The notes below the pieces were generated by a model. That model was not told where the DNA came from. It saw only the letters and a program-made list of their open reading frames with translations, and ran no database searches. DNA of 64,000 bases from Streblospio benedicti. Taxonomy: Eukaryota > Annelida > Polychaeta > Spionida > Spionidae. Every line of letters begins with the position of its first letter. Positions within the stretch are counted from its first letter, which is position 1. The stretch lies in assembly GCA_019095985.1 (NCBI GenBank), contig CM032662.1:15560825-15624824 (forward strand). The letters run 5' to 3'. Both the position numbers and the translations under genes were made by a program. Shown here piece after piece: positions 24,158 to 34,894 of this stretch.

Positions 24158-24669
24158 TTTCTGAATAATGTAAAATATCAATTAACAGTCAATAACGCCA
24201 ATTTTCCAGTTACCAAGTATCCATAGACGATTATATTATAGGGTTAACTACTATATTAGTGAAATAGGTTATGCTTTGCAAACTTCTAACACTTACTGTT
24301 TATGATGTGAAACTTTCACACCCACTATTTTACATCAAAGTTCAATGGAACTATCAAGTGGCAAGCTTATGCTGTATACAAGGTGAAGTCATGCGAGCTA
24401 TCTGCTGCAGCAGCAGCTCTCCAACCATGCAGGAACCTCAGGCTTAAAAGTCTATTCTTATTACCACTTTTAACATGTGCAAAAAAAGATTAGAGTATGG
24501 ACATGTCACTTGACATCATTATTAATATATTTTCTCTTGGTTATGTATTCACAAGTTCATTACAGTAGAACTGTTGAAGGAGGCATTCACTTAGGGCAGG
24601 TTCAATTTATTTAAGATTACAGTGCAACTTCTGTTGATTTCTTTCTACAATATTTTACAGATACATGTG

Positions 24670-24854
24670 TACAGTAGAAACTCGATCTTATCTTGAATCT
24701 GTAAGGACCACAATTAAATGCTCGAGATAGCCAATATTACAGACAAGCGACTGATATCAGTTCATAGTATCACTGTAGGGAAATGAAACTATATAGCCAT
24801 GAGGTAACAGAAAATTCCAGACACGCAATATTGAAACAAATAGGTTCTACTGTA
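24670..24854. mobile_element. Pogo/Tc1-like MITE, copy 4
   Basis: TACAGTAGAAACTCGATCTT at the left and ATAGGTTCTACTGTA at the right form an inverted repeat of the same terminal motif. The interior differs (CTCGAGATAGCC), so it may be a sister subfamily. Confidence 0.6.
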
Positions 24855-25023
24855 TACAGCGAATCCGTGTATTGTGGAGAACTGTGGCAGACAGAAATGT
24901 CCACAGATATCCAACAATAAGAGCCATCCACAAAGTTCAACAGTTCAAGAGACAATTATCATGGTGACTATCACTTAAATTTCAACATTAGGAAAAACTT
25001 AAGAGGGCGGCAGGCACCTACCT

Positions 25024-25110
25024 AACCAAATACATTCGGCATTAAGACAGCTATCTAGTCTTGTAATGAAGATTTATCGAAATGTAGGCCAGGATTGTTG
25101 GATAAGCGCC
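25024..25110. repeat. Dispersed repeat, copy A
   Basis: It shares TAACCAAATACATTCGGCA, then TAAGAC, ATTTATCGAAATGT and AGGATTGT in order with 32810-32907, about 7.8 kb away. Boundaries are approximate and no terminal structure was recognised. Confidence 0.6.
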
Positions 25111-25364
25111 TACCCAGATGAGCTTTCAACAGATCTTGCAATTAATTTGAGAAGGAAAGAGGCCCGTTGAGGGTGAAGCCTGCCAATTGAATAGCTATCA
25201 ATTCCGATTCGTTAGTTTTACTATTATTTACACATTTCCATTTAAATAATATTATACTAGCTTATACCCTTGTGGTCAAAAAAGGCATGCTGAGAATCAC
25301 ATTGAATTACTCCAGTTACATAATCGTAAAAGTCGATCCCAATTAAATCATTGGTGGAATCCTT

Positions 25365-25660
25365 TGACTTGGCATGTAAAATGAAAATCTAGGGGAGGAA
25401 ATGCTAGTGTCCAAGTAAATGGGAACACAATGCCCTCCATGGGCATAGAAAAAAGACATATTTGGTGAGTGTATAAATATGTTTTTACAGCATTTTATTT
25501 TCAAGCACCCTTGTCCTGACGACACTTACCCATGTCCTGACAGCACCACCACCGATCCATGGACATAGGAAAAGGATGTATTGAGTAAAGTGTATGAAAT
25601 GAGTACAGCACTATTTTTCTACAGCAACCACCCTTGTGCAAATTGTGGGCATGGGTGATA
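25365..25660. repeat. Diverged local duplication
   Basis: The block around 25400-25510 (CCATGGGCATAGAAAA, ...GTGTATAAATATG, ...TTTTTACAGCA, ...CACCCTTGT) recurs at about 25556-25637 (CCATGGACATAGGAAAA, ...GTGTATGAAATGAG, ...CACCCTTGT). A further related stretch, with AGTGTCTATGGCAATGGGAAC, lies near 26015. Old tandem or repeat-derived duplication, non-coding. Confidence 0.5.
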
Positions 25661-26070
25661 CTTTGTAACGTTGGCTCTGTTATTTAGTACATACAAATAA
25701 TAGATAATATTGGCACACATCATTGTACTGACAACTTAGCACCTTCCAAGTATCAAATATGATATGGAGAAAGAGTGTTTTGGAACAACCTTTAAAACTG
25801 AAGGTACACGTACATTGAGATAGGGAGGTTCTTATACCACAATATAGAATCTTTTGCAATGAGTAAGAAGTCAATCAACAAATCAAGCTATGGATTTCTG
25901 AGCTGGGATGTGGTATACTTGACGAAGACGGAAAAGTATATCTTCTCAAGTAAGTCATTGATCACTGAAAATGCACTTGGCATCTAATGTGCAAAAGCTA
26001 TGGGATGAAAAATTAGTGTCTATGGCAATGGGAACATAATGCTCTCCATGGCACAGATATTCTCACACAC

Positions 26071-26250
26071 TTCAGTAGAACATCCCTATTAAGACTGCCC
26101 AATGACTGGCGTCAAGTGGTTTAATATAGGGGTCGTCTCTTTAGGGACGTTTGCAATGGTCTTTTTATGAAGACTTGGGAATGTTATAAATCATCTTATA
26201 ATAGAGGTGGTGTATTTATAGAGGTGGTTTTGATTGAAGGTTCTAATGTA
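26071..26250. mobile_element. Pogo/Tc1-like MITE, copy 5
   Basis: TTCAGTAGAACATC at the left and GAAGGTTCTAATGTA at the right are decayed versions of the TACAGTAGAACCT ends. The interior has TATAGAGGTGGT repeats as in copies 1, 2 and 6. The mismatched ends suggest an older copy. Confidence 0.65.
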
Positions 26251-27199
26251 CGCATAGCCCAATTTGCAAAGTGGTGCTAATCCCTAGTATTTGAACCCAT
26301 GTGACGCCTTTGGCGTCTTTATGACATCACACTACTCCACATGACGCTGTCATGGCTGCCGCTGTCTGCTAGTTTTGTTATAAAACCGCCAATTAACAAC
26401 CATCAGGGCCATCTTGACAATGAAAAACATACTCGTGCAAAACTACACAATACCATGAATGATCTCTTGTAGTTAGATGGCGTCCAGCTAGTCAGGTTAA
26501 AGAGGAGATAGCCGAACAAAGTCCAAAAATTAGCGTATTAATATATAGGATATTGAAAAAGGGTAATTAAGAATTATCATTTTGTAAAACATGAAATAAA
26601 AATGACTTAAAAAACAAGAAAGTTGACAAAATGAATATTTATTTGACTCCCATCAGATCGTAGAACAATTTCAGACCTCAATATCATTATAGACTAGAAG
26701 AAATATTTTATCGTCTTGTATGACAAGTAAAGAAAGTCTGCAAGCATTTCAATTAGGCAAATTCAGAGAAAAGCGCATAGCTACATAGAAAAAAATCATT
26801 ATCCAAATGACAATAGCTTAATTAATACTGTAATGAAGCTATGTTCATTCCAACATTTCCACTGCCCTAATAATTGTCACCAGCAGTATGGCCAAGTTGT
26901 CATTATAAACTCAACTAAACATGCACATAAAAGCCCATCTAAACCCCTTTAGTTTATTACCAAAATATTGGATTATATATGGATAGAATAATGTAAAACA
27001 TTTGCACCATAGAATTCTAAATTAAACAATATTGCCCATCAACTACCATACAACCAAAAGTTTTGAACAGCAACAACCGCATCAATAAACATTGTCAGAA
27101 CTAACCTCCAAACAAAAAATACAGAATTGAACATTGGAATCATTAATCCTAAATATATTCTGATAAAAAATAAAGGTGCAAACTGCATTTGGTATTCAT

Positions 27200-27299
27200 N
27201 NNNNNNNNNNNNNNNNNNNNNNNNNNNNNNNNNNNNNNNNNNNNNNNNNNNNNNNNNNNNNNNNNNNNNNNNNNNNNNNNNNNNNNNNNNNNNNNNNNN
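27200..27299. other. Assembly gap (100 N)
   Basis: A run of exactly 100 N in the spacer about 360 bp past the end of USP3. The gap may be of unknown real length. Confidence 0.97.
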
Positions 27300-27657
27300 A
27301 ATACTGTCTGTAATATGAATTGTATAAATAAGGTACAAAAATATTGAAGTTATGATCATTGATATCATACTATAGTTGGGGGAAATGATGAAAATGTTTG
27401 TTTGGAATCAATAATGAATGCTCCCTTATATCATATCCCTGACTGATTCTGATAGATACACAATTACACATTCTTATTCTAAAACATATAGTCTTCCTAG
27501 AAAGCACAGCTTACACATTTCAATAACAAGATGATAACACCTTATTTATAGAAAAATCTAAATTATAGGACACAATTATGCACAAAAAGTGGTGGAGCAA
27601 TGTGTAGCATAATGTCACGTGATACCAAAAAGGCTCATCAGTAATTCGAGATGAAGT

Positions 27658-30600
27658 TTATGCTTGTCTGCAGATGACGACAGGACAGTGAGCATGATGC
27701 AGCACAAAGTCACTGACTGATCCCAGGATGGTTCGCCTAACACTACCCAGACCGCGAGTTCCCATCACGATCATAGAAGCTTTGGCCTCATTCGCTTCGG
27801 CAATAATGGTTTCTCCAGGCCTGTTTCCAAAGATCGCCTTGATTTTTCCTGATACCTACAACAAGAAACCATTGTGAGTTCAGTGTCACTGCACTGTAGT
27901 ATATTGTATCTGTCATGTTTGTTTGGTACATGTACAATGTTTGCATAAAATTCTTTGATAATGTCTTTTTGATTTTAGAGGATTCTTTCTCCGGAACCCA
28001 AATCCTAGACCTGGGCAGGTCTGTCAGGTCTGTTAGGATGGCTGAGTAGTCAAATGGCCCTGCTAAGTGCTAGGTTAATAGGTGCCACAGTGATAGTGGT
28101 CCAGGTTTTGAGTCCCGGCAGAGGCTATGTGATATAGCCCTAAAGACTTGGAGAAAAAACATCTAATATCAAACTTAACCCAAGTCAATTGATTTCAATA
28201 TATCGATATAATATTTTATGATTGAAATTATGTAAGTTATTTAGCCATGCATCACTTACATGATGTTGCCTCATCATATCTGCATAGTGTTCTTCTAACT
28301 TCTGCACTTTTTGTTTTTCAGCCTCCATCATTTCAGCCCAGAGATCAGCACTCATATACATGGCATCTGAATAAAACAATGACTATCAAAATAATAATCG
28401 AATATTATTTAAAAGTATGTTCACATGCCTGTTTAAATACATGAAAAAATACTTAACAGAAAATTTCGTAATTCTCCTCTGACATAAGTGATAAATTCAT
28501 TGGAGGAGAGATTCTTATTCTCCAAATTTATTCCTTAGTTTTCAATGAAGAAAACATATTCATATACAATGCAATTATCCTTTTGCTTTCATTTTGGTAT
28601 ATTAAACTAAAAGGTTCTTTCTTATATTAGATTTCTTCAACTATCATTATTGTGTACGTGATAACATTTTAACTATTTTTACTTTACAGTACATCTTTCC
28701 CAAATGATTCACATATAATTCAAACTTAAAACATCATGCAGAAAGTATTATTCATGTCAAAAAGAACTAATACTATCATCATTCTAAAACACTGACTCAG
28801 AACTTAAATTTCAACTATCCTTTGGAATAACCCCAACAAAATAAATACTGATACTTTATTCAAGATTTGTGTCAGATCAATATAGCAATAATTGATGCAG
28901 TGAGTAAACAAATTATCAAATCCTGTACCATAAAAAATGGTAACAGTTTGATAAGTTAGAAAAGGTAACCAAGTTTTCTAGCAGCTCTTTGTAACATACG
29001 GTGGTGCGTGAGGAGAGTGAAAATAACGATATAAATTAATATTGAGAAAGTGTTAGCCAGCACCAGGCAGAAATACCATTTTAAAAATTGATCAATCAAA
29101 TATTTGTCTATTTTATCAGAACTTGACGAAAATATAGGCTTTGTGTTGACTTGACTTGAATTTTTGAATGAATGTCCAAGAAAAAGTTCGATGGCAATTG
29201 CATTTTCGATGCATAATTATGAAGAAAAAAAATTGTATGAATTACAAACTTTGGTTATAGCATCTTAAGATGGTACACAGTAAATACACAAATCTTAAAT
29301 TCAATCTCAAGCAAACTATAATACTTTCCAACAGAGAAAGCTACCAAATATGATAAAAAGAAAACAAATATGCATAAATTTAGAGACCAGTATTTCATGA
29401 TTATTTAAATATATTGTATGTGTAATCTTTAGGAAAATCATCTGTGGAAAAAGAATGATAAGTTATCACAACACACACTAGTTATCAATTTATATATAGA
29501 ATAAAAAAAGCTTTTAAGATTTAATAAGTAAGAACAATAAGAACACACTCATAACATTGAATGATTTTATCCCCCAATAATTTTACTCTCAACTTTCATA
29601 TAATATTTACTCTGCAATTTATTTTAGGTTATATTATACCTCCTAAATAGTAATGTCTACCAAAATGTATCAAAATACGCAAGGTTAGCTGTATCGATTA
29701 CTATGTTATGAGTAAATACATAAAAACAATTGTTAATTATCCTTAAATAATTATAAACATAGAAGTGAGGTTCCAAGTTTTTCCAAGACTTTACTAGTAA
29801 CTGACACAACTGAACTTAGATCATCAGTTTTTACATGCATGGGTACTGTGATAATTATACATCTCTCCTTTTTATATATGTGTCTGTTGATAAATCAAAT
29901 GCAACAGATTATCAACGATCAGCGATTATTCAGCTTGTCATACTCACGTTGAGACGGTACAACTGGAGGCTCAGCGCCGTGGATGAGCAGCAATGTATGG
30001 CCTTCTCTGTGCAGATGTTGAATATAAACTGAAAGATTATGACAATGCTTCTAATCACTAATCTAAACTCAAAACTATGTGTACAGTACATGCTTTACAA
30101 CAGTACTGCTAAAATGTGTAGAGCATTGCACAGTGAGCCTGTGTATTCACGGAGCCAGTGTGTCCCATTTATAACCCTACCTCATTCATAATGAAACAAT
30201 TTAAAAAGATCTCTAATAAATGATGATAACTGGTGTGCAAAAATTTGTTTTGGCAAAACATTGTTTACACAACATTATGTAGTTTTGTTTTTGATAATGG
30301 GACACACAGGTTCTGTGTGTACACGACCATACTGTGCAATGTTTTACATGTAGGACAAAAACAGTCATTGTTCCAAGAGCTAGAACAAATTTCAAAATAT
30401 GAGTAGCTAGTCTACTTTAATTCACATTTCTAGTATACTTTAAAATATGCCCAATCAAATGTCATACCAAATCAGTAAATAATACACAGAATACATATAA
30501 AGTAAATTGAATATCCATGTCAATAAAAAACGACACATGGGTATATCTATAGACCATTGGTGCCTACAATACCAGTAATCACAAAGAACAGAAACAGCAA

Positions 30601-31758
30601 CTCTTTAGCAACTCTATATCCAATAGAAAAAATCATACTGCTTCTTATAAATAATTGCTAGTACATGTAATTTATAACAAAAATCTGATACTCTGTAAAC
30701 ATAATGAAACAGCAGCAAATGTTTATTTAGGTAATTTTGTATAAAGTCACATCATCCATCAATATTCTTTCCTCAAGTTACCTACAGTAAGTTCTCACTT
30801 TACTATATCTAGAATATTTTCTTCAAAATTCTCTTTCATGTTTTTCTTTATCTTTTGTGTTTGCTTGAAATAATTATTTTAAATAATTATTTCAAGTAAT
30901 GAATGTGTTGCCATTTCTTTTCTTTCGAGGTACACGTATCATGCAGTGGGTAGCGACTCACTGGTTCCCGTCCTCAGAACTGGTTTATCAGCGTGATGAA
31001 CCAGGAGCACCTCATGTGCGGCCGCATCATACAGATGTTCAACATAAACTAACCATCGATATCAATTACTTTAATGATAGCACCATGCATATGAGCTATT
31101 TATTACCAAGTTATTTGTTGCTCTATGTCAAGCATTTTTTTTTATTATTTTCAAACATGGCTGTTAACTTAAATAATTCTATTTGTTGGTGTTAAATAGT
31201 ATACAATACGAAACATAACTACATGTAATTATCTAGTGCTATGAAACAAATCATAGTTCATTCATTCAAAAGTAGGTCTGGTTCAAAAGGTGTGTTAGCT
31301 GTGATAGGCATATTGATAAAAAACAATAGTAAACTGTACTCATAATTGAGCAATCAAGTCATAAAATTTGTTCCATGATCATATCAGTAACTCAAAACAA
31401 TCTGGAGCAACCCCCGTGTATCTTGTGAGCTTCGTAAGCTTCTTGTAATAGTAGGCATTTACCATCACATGTCCCTGAACATTTTTGAAGGTTTGCTTCA
31501 TAAAATGTCACAAAGATTCAAACGTTAAAACGTCCTATTATAAAGTACCTAACCATTGTATTTATCATTCGTTGGACAAGGTTGCAATATTGAGTCATCA
31601 TTGTCAGCGTTGTCGGCTCCATTGTCATCTTCATCATTATCATCATGAACTAACTGACTATAGTTGTACTTACATTTGAAAGCTTCTTCAGCCTGGTCGC
31701 TGTTGTCAATAGCTATCAAAATGAGTCTGTTAGTTGGTTGCCCTGCCATTTCTGCCAT
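27658..31758 (-). CDS. Universal stress protein domain protein, copy 3
   Basis: Four coding exons in transcript order: 31758-31674, 30028-29948, 28366-28260, 27855-27658; 156 residues. Exons 2 and 3 are 81 and 107 bp, exactly as in the other two copies; exon 4 has one extra codon. It starts MAEMAGQPTNRLILIAIDNS, then HLHREGHTLLLIHGAEPP, MYMSADLWAEMMEAEKQK, and ends CPVVICRQA. MIVMGTRGLGSVRRTILGSV keeps the G-x2-G-x9-G-S ATP motif. An acceptor-like TTCAG lies 8 bp before the ATG, so the 5' UTR is probably split. Intron 1 holds a candidate alternative exon 2 at 30962-31048. Sixty-nine bases of exon 4 are identical to USP1, which suggests gene conversion. Same fold and uncertain biological role as its neighbours. 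Confidence 0.92.
28032..28150 (+). repeat. tRNA-like SINE candidate
   Basis: The sequence starts GTTAGGATGGCTGAGTAGTC, which resembles the 5' half and A box of a class II (Leu/Ser) tRNA gene. About 70 bp on comes GGTTTTGAGTCCC, close to the pol III B box (28104-28115). It does not fold into a convincing full tRNA by eye, so a tRNA-derived SINE or tRNA pseudogene in USP3 intron 3 is the better call. The 3' limit is a guess. Confidence 0.5.
30123..30341. mobile_element. Short TIR element, family with 51733-51989
   Basis: The left end has GCATTGCACAGTGAGCCTGT and AGTGTGTCCCATTT. The right end, read in reverse complement, has CATTGCACAGTATGG and TGTGTGTCCCATT. That makes about 50-bp imperfect inverted repeats around an AT-rich core. 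The motif CACAGTGAGCC...TCCCATT recurs in the GNMT intron. Located in USP3 intron 1. Confidence 0.65.
30864..30896. repeat. Perfect 16-bp-arm palindrome
   Basis: The arms CTTGAAATAATTATTT and AAATAATTATTTCAAG are exact reverse complements with a single T between them. It sits 66 bp beyond the donor of the candidate USP3 exon 2b, so in the pre-mRNA a hairpin could form just downstream of that donor. Confidence 0.7.
30962..31048 (-). CDS. Candidate alternative exon 2 (2b) of USP3
   Basis: In transcript direction an AG acceptor (GGTTAG) is followed by an 87-base open segment and a strong donor (CCA/GTGAGT). The segment is homologous to exon 2 of all three USP genes: it starts TTTATGTTGAACATCTG, where the constitutive exon has TTTATATTCAACATCTG. 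It encodes YVEHLYDAAAHEVLLVHHAD, aligning with YIQHLHREGHTLLLIHGAEP. The 87 bases are 81 plus two codons, so both flanking phases fit the same upstream and downstream exons. It lies in intron 1 between exon 1 and exon 2. The simplest reading is a mutually exclusive exon changing strand 2 and the loop after it. A relic of a lost fourth gene is the alternative. Confidence 0.6.
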
Positions 31759-32200
31759 TTCTTTATCTGAATTTAAAATAAAACAACAAGTAACTGTAAA
31801 ATACAATCAGGAGTGTGTTAAAGCTTGGTACAATTTGTATAGACTGTCATCATCAAAAAGTGAATGAATTGCAATGCATTAAGACACTAAGTGCTCTTTG
31901 AAATATTAGTAAAATGTGTTGTATTCTTGAGGTAACAGCTACAGACTCTGTAGCTCTGTAGTACAGCGCTAGACAACATTTCAATTGACCAGTTTGTACT
32001 GTACAGGTGTCAACATTTGCTGCAAACAAAACCATCTAGGCAATGACCGATTAAAGGAGGGCTGAGCTGGTGGCAAGCAGTGGAACCCTACATGTTGGCA
32101 TGATGTTGGGGGCCCAACAAGATTTACAAAAAAATTTACGCACGCAATATTTCTATGGGAATGAAATGAAACCACAAGGGGCCGGCAACTAGTAAATATC

Positions 32201-32624
32201 TTAGGGCCATTATCCATAAACACTAGCGGCAGCGGCAAGAAATTGCCCCCGAACCAGTTTAGTGATATTTCAATGGGGTAATATTTATACAAGCAGCAGC
32301 AGCTGCGGTTCGGAGGCGGTACCGCCAGCCGCTTTTGACGAACCGCTTCGGGTGGCGATTCTGCTGTGAGCCGCCTGCCTGCCGTTAGTTCGAGGCGGCA
32401 CCGCCTGAATCAGTTAACATTGTTTTTAATAAATGTGGCATAATCCATTTGAGTGCGGTTTTACAATATTCCTGTATAATCTCCACATACTTATAGTCTT
32501 TGGCTAATGGCTATGTATCAAATTGGTAAATGAATGTATGGATTATAAACAGCAGTATAGTGGCAGCTGCTATAGCTTGCCGCTGCCGCTAGATCTACCT
32601 CTCAAGTATGGATAATGGTCCTTA
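32201..32624. mobile_element. GC-rich MITE with TTA(A) ends
   Basis: The left end TTAGGGCCATTATCCATA and the reverse complement of the right end TTAAGGACCATTATCCATA are inverted repeats, followed inward on both sides by AGCGGCAGCGGCAAG. The interior has CAGCAGCAGCAGC and several GGCGGTACCGCC-type palindromes and is far more G/C-rich than its surroundings. TTA(A) at both borders suggests a TTAA-type target. No coding frame. Confidence 0.7.
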
Positions 32625-32809
32625 ATTGGCACCAGTACATATAACAGCTTCTATATACATTTGGGGCAATTTTGAGAAGTATGGCAGACATAGACATGCA
32701 TTTTAATTAAACAGGTTCATTACTGTAGTAATATACTCCAAAGTAGTCTAGTCCCCCTGGCCTATTATAAATCCATATGTACAGATGGAGTAGCATGTGT
32801 GGATCAAAC

Positions 32810-32907
32810 ATAACCAAATACATTCGGCAATAAGACGTACAGATAGATAGTCTTATATAAGTAAATGGAGATTCATCGAAATGTTTAGACAGGATTGTCG
32901 GGTTATA
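32810..32907. repeat. Dispersed repeat, copy B
   Basis: Partner of 25024-25110: it shares TAACCAAATACATTCGGCA, TAAGAC, ATTCATCGAAATGT and AGGATTGT in the same order and orientation. Confidence 0.6.
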
Positions 32908-33028
32908 TCAAACAGTCCGGGTACTCTCAGTACCTTCAGCTTCATGGGTTAAGGAGTTGAAAGCCGAGGTTAAAAGACCTGCTTATCACATCTACTAAAA
33001 AATGACATCCCCCTAGCACCACGGGAGA

Positions 33029-33117
33029 CAAAACTAGGAAATGTATAGTTCAAGCCCTCTGTAGTATATAGCCTCTGTCAGAGGGCTTGAACAATCACTT
33101 TATATTTCCTAGTTTTG
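33029..33117. repeat. Fold-back element
   Basis: The left arm CAAAACTAGGAAATGTATAG continues TTCAAGCCCTCTG. The right arm read in reverse complement is CAAAACTAGGAAATATAAAG then TGATTGTTCAAGCCCTCTG. The arms are about 33-39 bp with one small insertion around a 17-base loop. A short MITE or fold-back, non-coding. Confidence 0.7.
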
Positions 33118-34894
33118 TGTTTACTTCCGTGCCTGGCACTGGCACTGCAGTGCTGAAACATTATCATACAATCACAAACACTGTCACAGTGTCAGTGACA
33201 CATACTCAGTCACAAACAAACCTAGAATAGATCTACTTTTGAAGATTTTAGTCATTTTCTAGTCAATAAGTGGTCTAAATCTAGGTTATTTTTAACGACT
33301 AGTATAATATTCTACTTTACTGAAATCTAACTAGTGCAAAATGTTGATAAAATGAGTATAGAATCTACCTGCTTACTCCTATATTGACAAGAACAGCAAA
33401 TTTGTTTTTTACTCAGGTACTGTACTGAAGTGTTTTGACAGTATCTTGGCTCACAGACTGTCCTGTAAATGTAACAGCTGAACTTCGGCCTAGATCTAGC
33501 TAAAAAATAACGTCTCTCTGTTTGCGTTGTGTAGCTAGTTAGACCTCTTTTGTAAAAAAAACCCTCACTTATCAACTGATAAACGTTACGGTGAACAATA
33601 ATGTTATGCATGCATACACATCATTTAAAGCATTCTATCAGTAGTTATTTTATGCTGTTTAATGATAACGAGAATTATCTCACATTTGTTACAAATTTAA
33701 AGTGAAGTTTTACTATACAAATGAATATCTCGTACTTAATTGAGTACGCACAACGTTACGTGCCGCAAATCTTGGACGTCATGCGTCATAAGTAATGACT
33801 TTTATTAGTAATTGTAGGATTGAACACTTATCATCTTATGATAATTGGTCTTACTCAAATTCATGGATAAACTAAAAACTAATTTTTGCTATACAGCGCC
33901 ACACTGAACTACAGAGCTAACTAAAAACAGAGGTAACATTTCAGTGATACACAAGAAACATGGATCAGTAAATAATGAATGTAAAAATGTAAAGATCGCC
34001 ATGGAAATATGGATGCATATGAATATATATTACTTATTAGATGGTAATCATGTATTAGAGGTATTAGATTAAGAAAAATGTGATGTATAACACGTGTGTT
34101 TAGAGAGTATTCAATAACAGATACAGTAGAACATCTCATTAAAGAACATAACGTCCTTGTGTCAGCTGTGATGATGTATAATAACTAGGACAGTACCTTT
34201 ATTAGTCCTATTATCTGCATTGTTTATAAAGGTATATAAAGTATTTTTATAGATATCAGTTAGTATAATGTGTTTGTTATTCCTACAGTTACATCTGTGA
34301 AAGATGAAAGATTGGCACTAATTTTGGAGAGTTTTCCTGCATATTCCTGGGTAACACCTGCACCCATACATACATCACATGTATGGTATAGCATATTGCC
34401 ACATGATCATATTTGATCTAATTGCCTCTATATTGTATTTGAAAAAAATGTTATTGTTTGCATATTCTGTCAAAAAGGAGTTTTTCAAATAAATCTTTGT
34501 TTATACTACTTTGAAGTGTTATTAACGTTCCTATTTTCTCTCCTATAAATAAAATATCAAATTCCTATTTTTTGCAATATTTACCAAGTTTTGCCTGTAG
34601 TAGGCTATCAGCTTTTGACGGGTGCCATTGACACTTATCTGTGCCTCAAATGTGACCACCTGATTTTGACCCAGGCTACCTGACTTTCAAACTTTGAGGC
34701 CGTGCATGATGTCTACTGCCTCATCAATCCGTAGGTCAACCCCTGCTTGTCTTTAGCTTGGACTATCATTCTACCCAGGAAAAAAGAGGGGCTCTCTAAT
34801 GATGGACATATGCATACCCTCATATAATTGAGACCACTCTCTGGTGTAAAGTAAATCTGATAAATTTTTTTATAGAATGACCTCATAATGTGAA

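Larger units (their letters stand above)
24158..27657. other. Repeat-rich spacer between USP2 and USP3
   Basis: No gene is seen. It contains two MITE copies, a partly duplicated unit (25365-25660 with a related piece near 25985-26055), one member of a dispersed repeat pair (25024-25110) and an assembly gap. The left part includes the USP2 upstream region and the right end the probable USP3 3' UTR. Confidence 0.5.
31759..34894. other. Spacer between USP3 and the METTL24-like gene
   Basis: This divergent intergenic region should contain both promoters; I could not place them. It holds a GC-rich TIR element (32201-32624), a dispersed repeat copy (32810-32907) and a fold-back (33029-33117). The remaining sequence is AT-rich and I see no gene in it. 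Confidence 0.5.

Noticed and set aside
30899-31195. 98-codon plus-strand frame over the candidate USP3 exon 2b
   Set aside because: It is the antisense of the USP-homologous segment. Homology and splice signals are on the minus strand, so the plus frame is a shadow.
33327-34139. Frames of 94 and 72 codons between USP3 and the METTL24-like gene
   Set aside because: No domain, no splice partners and intergenic base composition.
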